This document shows, in pieces, positions 50,190 through 59,541 of a DNA stretch of 64,000 nt. The number at the start of each line of letters is the position of its first letter. Position 1 is the stretch's first letter. The stretch covers positions 1-64,000 of the IMG/VR virus record IMGVR_UViG_3300027749_000082. One strand, given 5' to 3'. Both the position numbers and the translations under genes were made by a program. The notes beneath the pieces are model-generated. The model was not told where the DNA came from, did no database searches, and saw only the letters and a list, made by a program, of their open reading frames with translations. This DNA comes from a virus.

Positions 50190-52622
50190 TTAACCACCAA
50201 TTAACTCTTGGAAGTTGGTATCGGTGCGAGTTGCGTAAAAATTTATTAAGATAAATTCAGCAGACTTAACAGGCTTTAAGTAAATATCTACTACTAATTC
50301 ATTGTTATCGATAACATCACCAGTGTTGTTACGGCTATCACATACAATAAGGTAATCATAAAGACCATCTGATTGTTTAACTCTCTCAAAGAAAGGTGTA
50401 AGTGTATTAACGACACGAGTTCTTGTGAATAGTGTATTATTCTCAAATAAGAAGTATCTCATTACGTCTCTCGTAGCTTTTTCTAAGTATAAGAAGCTTC
50501 TACGAACGTTAATTCTATCGAAAGCACTTGGCTTTTTAAGAAGTGTCTTTTGACCGTATACAACAATACCTTGATCAGGTACACGTGTTACAGGATTAAA
50601 GTTAAACTTATAGAACTCATCACGCTGTCTTTGGTTAGGTGAAAGAGCAACATCAAGCGCATCATTAATTACACCGCGTGAATAACCAGCAGGCGCTGCC
50701 CATGGTCCTTGATCTGTATCTGTTGATGCCATTCTCGCTGCTGCAAATCCTGAAGAAGGTACATAAATGTATAAGCCACTATATGCATCATATACTTTCA
50801 TATAATTTGCAAATACACCTGCATACGACGTATTAGTATTTTCAAATTGATGTCTAAGAGGCCAGTAAATGTGTTGTGAGAAGTTAAGACCAGGTATATT
50901 AATAACCTTTGTATCTTTACCTGTTACAAATATTTGACGAATAGGGTCAGCGATAAAGAATATATCACCTCTACCACCATCTTTTACTGGTCCGCAGAAT
51001 GTATTAAATTGATTAAAGATTGTAGTGTAACTATCTCTTGCATTTGTAATAGTTAGATCATTTGATGTTCTAAGAGCTTCAATATCAGGAGCAGTCTTTG
51101 TATCATCAAAGTAAGTGAGACCAGTAGCACAAACTGTTGTCCATATAGTACCAAGACCACCTTCTGCTATAATATCGATATTAAAAAGCTGATCATTTCT
51201 AACACGCTCTAAAGCACGACTAATCTTATCTGGTATATTACCAACACTCTTTGAGCTAATCTTAACAGCACCGTAAGCACCAAGCGGGAATAACGCATCA
51301 CCGTAGCCAATTCCTGTAGCTGCTTGGAACTGCGCATATGTAACGCCGAAAGGAGCGTATGCTGCTTGTGCAGTTGAGAGTGCTGATGCAGAAAGACCAG
51401 ATACAAGTAAGGTAGCAGTATATGTATTATTAATTGCTGATAATGAATTAACTAATTGTGTTGAAATAACACGTACCTTCTTTGACGGTGTACCATCTGG
51501 ATTGAGTTGTATACCATTGAAGTAATCGGAAATATATGGATTAACTAATAATTCAAGATTTCTCGAACCATTCTCAACATTTTCAAGGAAAAAGTTAACC
51601 GGCTTGCCACCGTTTTCACTATTAATTTGTCTAGCATAGCCAATTGAACCATTATAACCTTCTTCGATAATATAATCTAAAGTTGTTGAATCATTAGCAA
51701 ATACTGATTGTCTTAATTTAAAGATACCAACATTAAGTGTATCGTCAAAGAATCTTGTACCAATATCATAATTAGTAATTTTTTCTTCCATCACTTGCGA
51801 TACTGTATTAGTAGCAGGATTATTTCCATAAGCAGGTGTTGCTGTTAAGGAGAAAGCTAATCGGGATTTCGGAATACTATTATAAGCTGTAAGACCAGAA
51901 GTACCAGCAGACTGTGTAACAGTATAAGCAGTTTGAATACTATCATAATTAGAAGCAGGGTTAATATTTGTATTATCTGCTAAACCAACATAATAACCTT
52001 GATACTTACCGTCAATTGTTGTTTGTCCAGAATTGATTGCTATTACAGCAGCACCTGAAAGACTCTGTAGAGAGTTGAATGTTGTTAGTGCACTATTACT
52101 CCATTGCGAGAATAACGTACCGTTAACAAGGTTTGTGTAATCTGTTTGTGAGATATTAAACTGCGTTGGTTGTCCAAGCAAATATGTAGCACCTGATGCT
52201 CCTAAATAAGTAGTAGAAATATTAGTTGCAGATAATGTACCTGTACCGGAGAGTGGTGTGTTAGCACCAATACCTGATATAGCATTTGCAGCTACGATAG
52301 CTGGGTAAGCGAGAACAGATATAGAAGAACCAAATCCTTCACCTGTACCGTCACCATAAGGTAATCTGTTAATAAGTACATTAGCAGATGAATTAAGTGT
52401 TGCTTTTACAGTATGATAGCAATATCTTTCTGCTGGTGTCTTTGGATTTCCGTAAATAGATTCAAATTCTGAAATGCTTCCTACGCTTAAAACCTCATCT
52501 GTTGGACCTTGATCTGTATAACCTGTAATATAAACGGTTGTGCCGGCAGGTGTTGGTACTCTTAGAGATAAATCATTTTCCCTAATTTCAACACCTGGTG
52601 ATTGGATTGTTCTTTTCGCCAT
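50190..52622 (-). CDS. gp18: Tail sheath protein (T4 gp18-like)
   Basis: 810 residues, ATG at 52622. N-terminus SPGVEIRENDLS, then TTVYITGYTDQGPTDEVLSVGSISEFESIYGNPK: the sheath family entry pattern. The C-terminal part has AYSGLYIYVPSSGFAAARMASTD, GVINDALDVALSPNQRDEFY-like spacing, FNFNPVTRVPDQGIVVYGQKTL, INVRRSFLYLEKA. Longer than T4 gp18 (659), with extra sequence in the middle (about 120-260), likely the surface-exposed domains. It forms the contractile outer sheath. Perfect TATAAATA box 5 nt upstream and terminator downstream make it a monocistronic late unit. Confidence 0.95.
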   Translation of the reverse strand: MAKRTIQSPGVEIRENDLSLRVPTPAGTTVYITGYTDQGPTDEVLSVGSISEFESIYGNPKTPAERYCYHTVKATLNSSANVLINRLPYGDGTGEGFGSSISVLAYPAIVAANAISGIGANTPLSGTGTLSATNISTTYLGASGATYLLGQPTQFNISQTDYTNLVNGTLFSQWSNSALTTFNSLQSLSGAAVIAINSGQTTIDGKYQGYYVGLADNTNINPASNYDSIQTAYTVTQSAGTSGLTAYNSIPKSRLAFSLTATPAYGNNPATNTVSQVMEEKITNYDIGTRFFDDTLNVGIFKLRQSVFANDSTTLDYIIEEGYNGSIGYARQINSENGGKPVNFFLENVENGSRNLELLVNPYISDYFNGIQLNPDGTPSKKVRVISTQLVNSLSAINNTYTATLLVSGLSASALSTAQAAYAPFGVTYAQFQAATGIGYGDALFPLGAYGAVKISSKSVGNIPDKISRALERVRNDQLFNIDIIAEGGLGTIWTTVCATGLTYFDDTKTAPDIEALRTSNDLTITNARDSYTTIFNQFNTFCGPVKDGGRGDIFFIADPIRQIFVTGKDTKVINIPGLNFSQHIYWPLRHQFENTNTSYAGVFANYMKVYDAYSGLYIYVPSSGFAAARMASTDTDQGPWAAPAGYSRGVINDALDVALSPNQRQRDEFYKFNFNPVTRVPDQGIVVYGQKTLLKKPSAFDRINVRRSFLYLEKATRDVMRYFLFENNTLFTRTRVVNTLTPFFERVKQSDGLYDYLIVCDSRNNTGDVIDNNELVVDIYLKPVKSAEFILINFYATRTDTNFQELIGG

Positions 52623-52627
52623 ATAAG

Positions 52628-52635
52628 TATTTATA
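52628..52635 (-). promoter_or_regulatory. Late-type promoter box TATAAATA
   Basis: Perfect minus-strand box 5 nt before the sheath ATG at 52622. Confidence 0.8.
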
Positions 52636-52653
52636 CTTTTTAAGTATAAATTT

Positions 52654-53229
52654 TCAGCTTAAAAGCGATGTATGCAGCTGAGAGTAAACAAAGGTAAAGG
52701 ATGATTCGATTTCTCCATCTTCTCTATAGTTATAATTAATACCTCCTAAATCAGTAGGAAAAGCTTTAGTGTAAATAAATTTAATTTTTTCGTTATTATA
52801 CTCATCAAGCCCGTATATTGTTAGGTCTGTTTGATAATCCTTAAATCTGTCATCTTGAACAAGACCTGAACTATCATATACACCTGTATATTCGTCGTGA
52901 AGTAAATTAATCCATTTATAAATCGTCCAATAATTATTATATTGGTTATCTATTGTAAAATTAACCGTTACCGGGGGGTAAGGATTTTTACTGTGTGTAG
53001 AATTATAAAGAGTACTACCAGAATATCTTATTTCTAACGCTGGTACAGTAATTGCAGGTACAACAGTTCCATATATAGAAAGCTGCATTGAATCTTGTAT
53101 AACAGTAGCGTTATTACGTTCATCGTGCTTATTAATTTTCTTTAGTGCATTAGGCAACTGAAAGACAAGTCTAAACTTATCAACATGTGACTTATTAAGA
53201 ACTGATTGTGTATATTGATTAGTGGCCAT
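52654..53229 (-). CDS. Tail-tube-fold virion protein between terminase and sheath
   Basis: 191 residues from the ATG at 53229 (11-nt overlap with the terminase gene); a longer reading from 53301 lies inside the terminase gene and is not credible. Pattern of a gp19-type tube fold: DKFRLVFQLPNALKK, QLSIYGTVVPAITVPALEIRYSGSTL, VTVNFTIDNQYNNYWTIYKWIN, and a C-terminal ESSFTFVYSQL strand. It is a second tube-like protein, perhaps a terminator or minor tube component. Between the terminase and sheath genes, as several T4-like phages have. Confidence 0.68.
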   Translation of the reverse strand: MATNQYTQSVLNKSHVDKFRLVFQLPNALKKINKHDERNNATVIQDSMQLSIYGTVVPAITVPALEIRYSGSTLYNSTHSKNPYPPVTVNFTIDNQYNNYWTIYKWINLLHDEYTGVYDSSGLVQDDRFKDYQTDLTIYGLDEYNNEKIKFIYTKAFPTDLGGINYNYREDGEIESSFTFVYSQLHTSLLS

Positions 53230-54925
53230 ATGGTTTCCATCCTTCCGCTGCCATTGATTCCATTTCTGAGAGTTGTTCTGTATATCCCATACCGAAAACA
53301 ATAGGCGTCATGTATGGATTATTTAATCCTACTACTTCAAAATCATTGTATATAGATGTAGCATTCTCAAATGTAGCTACACCGAAATCCATTGCTTCTA
53401 TAACCATAGGTTTTCCATGATCATCTAGTTCAAGTATATCGAAGTATCTCTCTGTTATTTCTTTCTCTAATATAAAAAGCGCATATAAAAGAGACATAAC
53501 TCTATCATCATTAAATCCTCCTTTAGCTTTCCATGTGCCATTAGGATATCTAACGAAATCTCGCATCTCTTTAAGTGTCTGAATATCTTGTAAAGTAACA
53601 GAGCGTGTTTCGTTAATAAAGTATCGCATATTCATAACACCTTTATATTTGGTGTTAGTATGAGCAATCATACCCATCTGTGGTCTACCACGAAGTGCTG
53701 CTTTAGCACCATACGATACAACCTTCTCGTAACCTACATCAAATGCAAGTCTATCAACAACTTGTGCACCGCAGTTATTACGTTCAATAAGAGCTAGAGG
53801 AGATCCCCAGTTTAAAAGTATTGTGTGTAGTTTATTTGAAAATTCTAGTGGTGGTATATTTCTATTATGATATACAGCAACCTGCTTAATATCTCTTGTA
53901 TCTGTTATATCTAATATCTGTATAACAGAAGCATCTGCTCCTACTCCTTCAGATATATCAACACCAGCAACATATATTTTTGAAGGGTCCGGTTCTTCCC
54001 AGATCTTATAGTTACCATCATCTAATATAATCTTCGCTTCTGTACACTTTCTTGACATTTCTTCAAAAAGCTCTTCATCAATAGAAGATTCACCAGAGTT
54101 AATAAATTCACAGCAAAATTCTTGAAGCCAAGCCTCTGTAGAGCCAAGAGCTTGTCTAGTAATAGAAGCCCACTTTTCATCTCTACCTGGAACCTCGTCC
54201 CACATGATTCTATCATGACCCCACCCGTTTTCACCTTTTTCAGCACCATCATATATTTTATGAAACAGATTACCTGTACCATTAGCGGTAGAACATATAA
54301 ACACTTTAGATTTTTTAGATGATGTAATAATAGGGAATACTGATTTCCAAAACTCCTCTACTAAATGAGACTCAATGAAGGCACACTCATCAATGATCAA
54401 CAAATTTACCGATTGACCCCGAGCAGCTGTACCAGTTGTAGTTGTAATACCAATACGGCTACCATTATCTAGTGTCATCGATGTCTTACCATACTCCTTA
54501 ACACCTGGCTTTAACCATATAGGTAATTCCTCAAATGCCATTCTAACACGTTGAAAGATTTCAATAGCAGTTGCTTCTTTGTTAGCTACTAGAAGAATAC
54601 GCTGATCATCCATAAAGCATGCATACCATAACATATAAATTGTCATTAGTGTAGACTTACCGATTTGTCGAGATGCTAATAAAATAAAGAATCTATTATC
54701 TCTCATTTTTCGCATTACACGTTTTTGACATGGGTGTAATCCAATCTTTTCGCGACCCCTATCTAGATTAATAATATGGAAGTAATTTTCAGCAAAGTGT
54801 AATATGTTTTCTTTACACTTTTTTATCTCTTTTACCATCCATGGTTCATACGCTATTTGCGCATCTGCAGCTGGTAAGTTAGGGTTTCCAAGATAAAACT
54901 CTGTTTTATTAGCTTTTTTAGACAT
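53219..54925 (-). CDS. gp17: Terminase large subunit (T4 gp17-like)
   Basis: 568 residues, ATG at 54925. ATPase: Walker A SRQIGKST with Lys90, Walker B LLIIDECAFI with Asp179-Glu180, coupling STANG around 212. RNase H-fold nuclease: GVDISEGVGADASVIQI with Asp323, IERNN with Glu381, and DDR with Asp473-Asp474. T4 gp17 is 610 residues. It cuts concatemers and pumps DNA into the prohead. Only 18 nt separate it from the divergent acidic gene at 54944. Confidence 0.96.
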   Translation of the reverse strand: MSKKANKTEFYLGNPNLPAADAQIAYEPWMVKEIKKCKENILHFAENYFHIINLDRGREKIGLHPCQKRVMRKMRDNRFFILLASRQIGKSTLMTIYMLWYACFMDDQRILLVANKEATAIEIFQRVRMAFEELPIWLKPGVKEYGKTSMTLDNGSRIGITTTTGTAARGQSVNLLIIDECAFIESHLVEEFWKSVFPIITSSKKSKVFICSTANGTGNLFHKIYDGAEKGENGWGHDRIMWDEVPGRDEKWASITRQALGSTEAWLQEFCCEFINSGESSIDEELFEEMSRKCTEAKIILDDGNYKIWEEPDPSKIYVAGVDISEGVGADASVIQILDITDTRDIKQVAVYHNRNIPPLEFSNKLHTILLNWGSPLALIERNNCGAQVVDRLAFDVGYEKVVSYGAKAALRGRPQMGMIAHTNTKYKGVMNMRYFINETRSVTLQDIQTLKEMRDFVRYPNGTWKAKGGFNDDRVMSLLYALFILEKEITERYFDILELDDHGKPMVIEAMDFGVATFENATSIYNDFEVVGLNNPYMTPIVFGMGYTEQLSEMESMAAEGWKPYGH

Positions 54926-54930
54926 ACTAC

Positions 54931-54938
54931 TATAAATA
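54931..54938 (+). promoter_or_regulatory. Late-type promoter box TATAAATA
   Basis: Perfect plus-strand box 5 nt before the ATG at 54944. It lies in the 18-nt gap to the divergent terminase gene. Confidence 0.8.
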
Positions 54939-54943
54939 TATAT

Positions 54944-55927
54944 ATGTCAAGATCAAAAAACGACTTCGCATCCATCGGAAATTTATATGGTGGTATGTTA
55001 AATGGTATCAAGAGTCAGCTCGTAGCTGAAGGAAAAATTGGACCTGCTGTTAAAACAGCTAAAACTAACCCAACTATTAAACCTGGTGAAATCGGCGATG
55101 TCGCACTTGCTCCAGATAGAGGGCCTCGTACCACTGCTGGTTATTTACCAGCTAAGGTTGATAAAAAGACAATGTCTAAAAAAGACATTGATGATAACCT
55201 CTATAAAATCGATGATCTTTCATATGATGAGGATGAAGAGACAAAGAAAAAAACTAAAAAAACTGCTTTAAAGAAAGCTAATGTAGTTAAGGCTAAAAAA
55301 ATGTCCGAAGAAGATGAAGAAGAACTTGTAAAAGAAAGTGGAAAAATCGCTAAGGAGAGACTAAATAACTTTATGAGAAGAAAATCGATTTTTGATAAAC
55401 TTTACGAAAACGTTATGCAACCGGACGGCCGCCCTGAAGGCGGAGAGATGGATGATTCACAGGAACTTGATGCTCTCGGCATTGACGGTGAAGGTGACGA
55501 AATGGGTGGTGAGGATGAAGTAACCTTTACACTTGACCGTGCTACTGCTGAAAAGCTTCTTGATGTTATCGGTGCTGCTATGGGCCAAGGACACGAAGAA
55601 GGTGAAGCAGAAAATGAATACGGTGGTGAAGAAGATTCTGGCGAATTCGGCGGTGAAGAAGACGAAGAAGGCTTCTGGGACGAAGACGAAGAAGAACTTG
55701 CAGGTGCCAAGGAATTCACAAAGGAAGTTAACTTCGGTAAAAACAACAAGGTCAGTAATCTTAAGGTTCAAAACCAATATGTAACAGGTAGTTATACAGA
55801 CAAGACGGGTGTAAGTGATGAATATGGTCACTCACTCATTAACGCTAAGCAAGTTGGTATGGGCAAAGATCCTAAAGTCAAATCAGTACTTAAAAGCGCT
55901 GGTGGTAAGAAAGTGTTTGAAGTCTAA
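54944..55927 (+). CDS. Acidic late protein, possible prohead core or virion protein
   Basis: 327 residues, ATG at 54944. Lys-rich region at about 75-145 and a very acidic Glu/Asp/Gly region at about 170-260 (such as EEDSGEFGGEEDEEG), then a basic-polar C-terminal piece. No known domain. T4 prohead core proteins are likewise charged and helical, so a scaffold-like role is a possible reading. GC and codon use differ from neighbours because of the many GAA/GGT codons. Late box 5 nt upstream and an intrinsic terminator downstream make it its own transcript, suggesting a high-yield late protein. Confidence 0.75.
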   Translation: MSRSKNDFASIGNLYGGMLNGIKSQLVAEGKIGPAVKTAKTNPTIKPGEIGDVALAPDRGPRTTAGYLPAKVDKKTMSKKDIDDNLYKIDDLSYDEDEETKKKTKKTALKKANVVKAKKMSEEDEEELVKESGKIAKERLNNFMRRKSIFDKLYENVMQPDGRPEGGEMDDSQELDALGIDGEGDEMGGEDEVTFTLDRATAEKLLDVIGAAMGQGHEEGEAENEYGGEEDSGEFGGEEDEEGFWDEDEEELAGAKEFTKEVNFGKNNKVSNLKVQNQYVTGSYTDKTGVSDEYGHSLINAKQVGMGKDPKVKSVLKSAGGKKVFEV

Positions 55928-55948
55928 TTTTTAACTAAAAATTTAATA

Positions 55949-55982
55949 AAGCCCTGTAGTTTCTCACTACAGGGCTTTTTTT
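55949..55982 (+). terminator. Intrinsic terminator
   Basis: Perfect 12-bp stem (55949-55960 with 55966-55977) and 5-nt loop, followed by seven T. It is 21 nt after the acidic late gene stop, and the next late promoter box starts right after it. Confidence 0.92.
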
Positions 55983-55983
55983 G

Positions 55984-55991
55984 TATAAATA
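55984..55991 (+). promoter_or_regulatory. Late-type promoter box TATAAATA
   Basis: Perfect plus-strand box 5 nt before the ATG at 55997, immediately after the terminator T-run. Confidence 0.8.
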
Positions 55992-55996
55992 ATAAT

Positions 55997-56380
55997 ATGG
56001 TAACGTTTAGTGACTACTTACTCGAATACACCAAGAATAAAGAAAAATCTTTATTCTTCGGTATAGCAAAAATGAAACATGGCAACAACGGTAAGGACTG
56101 GAATAGAGCTCATGAGAGAAAACACATTAATACTGTTACTAAAGAGTACAACCATAAGCACCCTATTATAAACAGTATATGCCAAGGTAAAGCAGATAAT
56201 GTACCTATTACAGGTGTAAATCTTAATAATATATTAAAGCTTTATAGTATGATATTTGAACCAGGTCTTAAGACTATAGGTAACTCAGATGTTGAAATAG
56301 AGATGTTTGAGGATGAAGAAGGCAGACAACACGGTAGATTGAGAAATAAGAAAAAGAAAACTTTACCGTATGGCTTGTAA
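55997..56380 (+). CDS. Small basic unknown protein
   Basis: 127 residues, ATG at 55997. Basic, with the first 20 residues helical (TFSDYLLEYTKNKE) and the C-terminal tail RLRNKKKKTLPYGL rich in Lys. The segment HERKHINTVTKEYNHKHPI has several His. Not recognised. It overlaps the gp14-like gene by 11 nt and shares its late transcript, so it may be a virion or neck-assembly partner. Confidence 0.7.
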   Translation: MVTFSDYLLEYTKNKEKSLFFGIAKMKHGNNGKDWNRAHERKHINTVTKEYNHKHPIINSICQGKADNVPITGVNLNNILKLYSMIFEPGLKTIGNSDVEIEMFEDEEGRQHGRLRNKKKKTLPYGL

Positions 56381-57257
56381 CCCTAATCAAATTAACTGTA
56401 ATAGTAATAGTCCTGGAATGGATTGGTATAACGCTGCTGCAGAATCACCAGAGTGTAGTCAATTCTTTGATCCATCTAACTTTCAAGCTGAACAGGTAAT
56501 ATATGATGCTGCTTATCAGGATATGATCAATAGCTTTGGTATACCTATAGATTACTATATTAATACATTTAATTTATCAGCTGCAGATACACTTTATGGT
56601 GAGCAACCTACAGCTATATTTTACGGTCCCGTTTCTTTACAAATGTATGTAGAGCTTACTGAACCTGCAGTTAATCTTTCTAAATTTGGTTTTGCTTCTG
56701 ATGATGAGATGACCGGATTTCTACATATACAAACGTTTATGGATGCAGTATCTGGAAAACGGTTCTATATACGTACATCAACAGGTAATATACTATCAAT
56801 TAACGAATATTTCTCACAAAATAAAAGAGCGGTAGGTATAAATGATACACTAATGAGTCAGTTCACAACTAATGGTCAAGTACTTGAACCAAAGTCAGGT
56901 GATCTTATACAGTTATCACCTTTGGGTTGTGATAGACCAAATGGTCGTGGTGCTAAGATATTTGAAGTGACAGAAAGAGTAGATCAAGATGTTGCTTCTT
57001 TAAATCCTCTTATGGGACACTATGTTTATAGATTAAGAGCTAAACGTTACGAATATTCATTCGAACCTGGCGCTCCACAAGAACAACAGAATCAACAGGT
57101 ATTTGAGAATGCGTTCTCTGGTAAAAAATCTTCTACTATAACAGGTCAAGTATCATCAGCTCCTAAATCGTATCCAGGCGATGTAGATACGGAGTCACAG
57201 ACAAAAGTGTTTGATATGACTGCTAATGAGACAGATATATACGGTACGTATTATTAA
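56370..57257 (+). CDS. gp14: Neck protein, T4 gp14-like (copy 1)
   Basis: 295 residues, ATG at 56370. Gp14-like order: FQAEQVIYDAAYQDMI, IDYYINTF, LYGEQPTAIFY, VELTEPAVNLSKFGFASDDEMTGFLHIQTF, and PKSGDLIQLSPLG followed by AKIFEVTER and a Tyr-rich C-terminal region. In T4, PKEGDLIYFP occurs at the same place in gp14, which with gp13 forms the neck that joins head and tail. A close paralogue lies at 60061. Gene ends in a TATTATTAA shared with the convergent fibre gene (4-nt overlap). Confidence 0.72.
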   Translation: MACNPNQINCNSNSPGMDWYNAAAESPECSQFFDPSNFQAEQVIYDAAYQDMINSFGIPIDYYINTFNLSAADTLYGEQPTAIFYGPVSLQMYVELTEPAVNLSKFGFASDDEMTGFLHIQTFMDAVSGKRFYIRTSTGNILSINEYFSQNKRAVGINDTLMSQFTTNGQVLEPKSGDLIQLSPLGCDRPNGRGAKIFEVTERVDQDVASLNPLMGHYVYRLRAKRYEYSFEPGAPQEQQNQQVFENAFSGKKSSTITGQVSSAPKSYPGDVDTESQTKVFDMTANETDIYGTYY

Positions 57258-59221
57258 TTGTATAAATTACCATATACATCTAAATCTGCTTGTGTAATTA
57301 GATTTAATGGTATATATGTACCAGCTATTGTGTTTATAGCGGTTTGTATAGCATCTGAGTAATATGATATTGATGGACCACCATATGTATACCAAAATGT
57401 CATTAATAATACAGGCTTTTTATTTATAAAGCATATATTAGGATGTCCACTATCCCCAGCTCGTGCATTCTTAAATGATAATACAGCACCTTCATTTGAG
57501 GAAAATACAGTATTGTTATAAGTCCAAGTAGGATCTGCTGTCCAAAAAGATGTACTATACGAACCTGGGGTAATATCTTGATCTTGCGAGATCCTATAAC
57601 CATGAATCCACGGCGGTATTTTTGTAGCTGAATTAGCACAAATTAATGAGTTAGGTAGTATATAAAACCCCGGGAAAGCTGAAACAGGAAGTGCAGGACT
57701 AAGTTCGTATAATGCTATATCACCACTATTAGCTATAAGTGTTTTACTTATAATATTTGTATTATATATTTTAGAGGGATTATTAAAATCTCTAAAATAT
57801 ACAGCCCGTGGTAGTGGTGTGCCGGGAGAACCTGGATCTAAGTGATTTGCTGTAATAGCAAATCTCGGATGTATTATATTTGTAGCGTAATCATTTCCTG
57901 CAAATCCGTTATAATTATTTAGCACCGATAAAGGCCACGTGTACATACTATTTGTATTCATACCAAAAGCAGTATTTAATGCTCCATAATAAGAGTTTTG
58001 AAATGTACCATCACTAAGTGGTATATAAAAAGAATAGGGTTGTCTTTTACCTGAAAGAGGATCTGTAACAGTTTTATATTGTTCCATTAAAAGCGTGTTA
58101 GACTTTGTGGGTATAATATCATATAGAGGAATTGAGGTAATATTATATGCAGATAAGAGTTTAAACACTATTTCTGCAGGAAAAGGATTATTAGTAAACT
58201 TCCAAGTTGTAGGGTGACATACTCCACTTGAATTTATATTCGAGGTTAAAACATTTACCTGTGTTGTACTTAATGCATTAATAAAATTAAAATTACTGAC
58301 AGTAGAACCACTTAGATTTGTTAATATTGTTGATTTATTAAGATTAGTAAAATCTATATAAGAGGTGCTTAATGGTATATTTGATGAATTAAAATAATAA
58401 TAGTCGCCAACTGTTTGGTTAGCAGAAATTGTAGGATATATATTAGTTGAGGAAAGAGATAAAGTTGTTATTTTAAGACCTGTTAGTGTATTAGATGTTA
58501 GAGTTAAATTAAATGTTGTTAATACTGATACATTCTGATTAAATGTAAAATTTAAACTAAGATAAGGGCATCTATTATAAGGATATCGCGCATTACTACT
58601 ACTCGTGGGTATATTAAAAGTTGTATTAAATTGCTTGATAGGGTCACTTATGTTAAAATATATAACATTAGCTTGTGTTGAGTAATTTGTCCAGCTAGTA
58701 TCTAGATTATATGTAATATAGCAATTTACGGATGTTAATAGAGGATTATTAGCAAATGTAATGCTTGGCCGAAAATAAGTAGTATCACGGGGAAAACCTT
58801 TAAGATAATACCCAACACCCCAAAACATGTAACTACTTAAAGATATATCTGTTAAAACATTATTACCTGTAACAGCAATATTATTTGTCCCTAAAAAAGG
58901 CATCAAAATAGTATAATTACTATTTTGTATAGAATCATAGTATGTACTAACTACAGGTACAATTGTGGTATCTGGAAAACTAAAATTAATAGTTTTAAAT
59001 TGACTATCTCTAATTTTAATTATTTTAAGTGCATCCTTATAGTTGTAGAATCTTTCTACTACATTCCAATTACCAGATAACCCTCCACCCATATTAATAT
59101 ATGTGGAACAAGATTGACCTAGATCGATCGCCCAAAAATCCGATCGTAGATAGTTAAGTGTATACGTATTTGGTATAATAACGTTAGATAAATAAAAGGA
59201 AGTAGTTAAAAAATTATACAT
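57254..59221 (-). CDS. Fibre-cluster protein with a chymotrypsin-fold serine protease domain
   Basis: 655 residues from the ATG at 59221, which begins MYNFLTTSF and starts 5 nt after the upstream stop; a reading from 59263 would overlap the upstream gene. Residues 1-380 are Ser/Thr/Asn/Tyr-rich beta, fibre-like. The C-terminal 220 residues show the trypsin/chymotrypsin triad: His460 in FAITANHL (as TAAHC), Asp501 in GDIALYELS (as DIALL), Ser591 in AGDSGHP (as GDSGGP). Spacings 41 and 90 are close to the 45 and 93 of chymotrypsin. Probably a virion-borne protease. No signal peptide. Activity is not proven. Confidence 0.72.
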   Translation of the reverse strand: MYNFLTTSFYLSNVIIPNTYTLNYLRSDFWAIDLGQSCSTYINMGGGLSGNWNVVERFYNYKDALKIIKIRDSQFKTINFSFPDTTIVPVVSTYYDSIQNSNYTILMPFLGTNNIAVTGNNVLTDISLSSYMFWGVGYYLKGFPRDTTYFRPSITFANNPLLTSVNCYITYNLDTSWTNYSTQANVIYFNISDPIKQFNTTFNIPTSSSNARYPYNRCPYLSLNFTFNQNVSVLTTFNLTLTSNTLTGLKITTLSLSSTNIYPTISANQTVGDYYYFNSSNIPLSTSYIDFTNLNKSTILTNLSGSTVSNFNFINALSTTQVNVLTSNINSSGVCHPTTWKFTNNPFPAEIVFKLLSAYNITSIPLYDIIPTKSNTLLMEQYKTVTDPLSGKRQPYSFYIPLSDGTFQNSYYGALNTAFGMNTNSMYTWPLSVLNNYNGFAGNDYATNIIHPRFAITANHLDPGSPGTPLPRAVYFRDFNNPSKIYNTNIISKTLIANSGDIALYELSPALPVSAFPGFYILPNSLICANSATKIPPWIHGYRISQDQDITPGSYSTSFWTADPTWTYNNTVFSSNEGAVLSFKNARAGDSGHPNICFINKKPVLLMTFWYTYGGPSISYYSDAIQTAINTIAGTYIPLNLITQADLDVYGNLYN

Positions 59222-59226
59222 AATTA

Positions 59227-59541
59227 TTAAAAGGGTGTACCGTACGTTCTGCCGTAATACCATGTATTAAAGGCTGTATCTACCGGTACGAATTCAAAAG
59301 CGCTTAATAGAGGTACTACAGATTCATTTACACCTATAATAGTACCAGTTCCACCAGCAAAGGTTATTTCCTGTAAAATTTGTTCTGCGTAGACTATCGA
59401 TACTACAGGTCTATTAGGAGTATTACCTAGGTAGTTATCTTTACCAGAAGCTGCTATATAGACTGCAGTTCTACTAGCAAATGTCCTAGCGTCAGGACCA
59501 TCCGCATCAATCGTAGCATTTCGTACACCGTATGATATCAT
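59227..59541 (-). CDS. Small fibre-cluster protein
   Basis: 104 residues, ATG at 59541, with a 4-nt overlap upstream. Sequence is Ala/Thr/Gly-rich with SYGVRNATIDADGPDARTF at the start and YYGRTYGTPF at the end, beta-like. No family recognised. It sits between the protease-fibre and the 59538 protein in the minus cluster that faces the first gp14-like gene; a virion role is inferred. Confidence 0.6.
   Translation of the reverse strand: MISYGVRNATIDADGPDARTFASRTAVYIAASGKDNYLGNTPNRPVVSIVYAEQILQEITFAGGTGTIIGVNESVVPLLSAFEFVPVDTAFNTWYYGRTYGTPF

Noticed and set aside
55402-55831. Minus-strand Ser/Pro-rich frames opposite the acidic gene
   Set aside because: Shadows of GAA/GAT-rich codons of the plus-strand gene.
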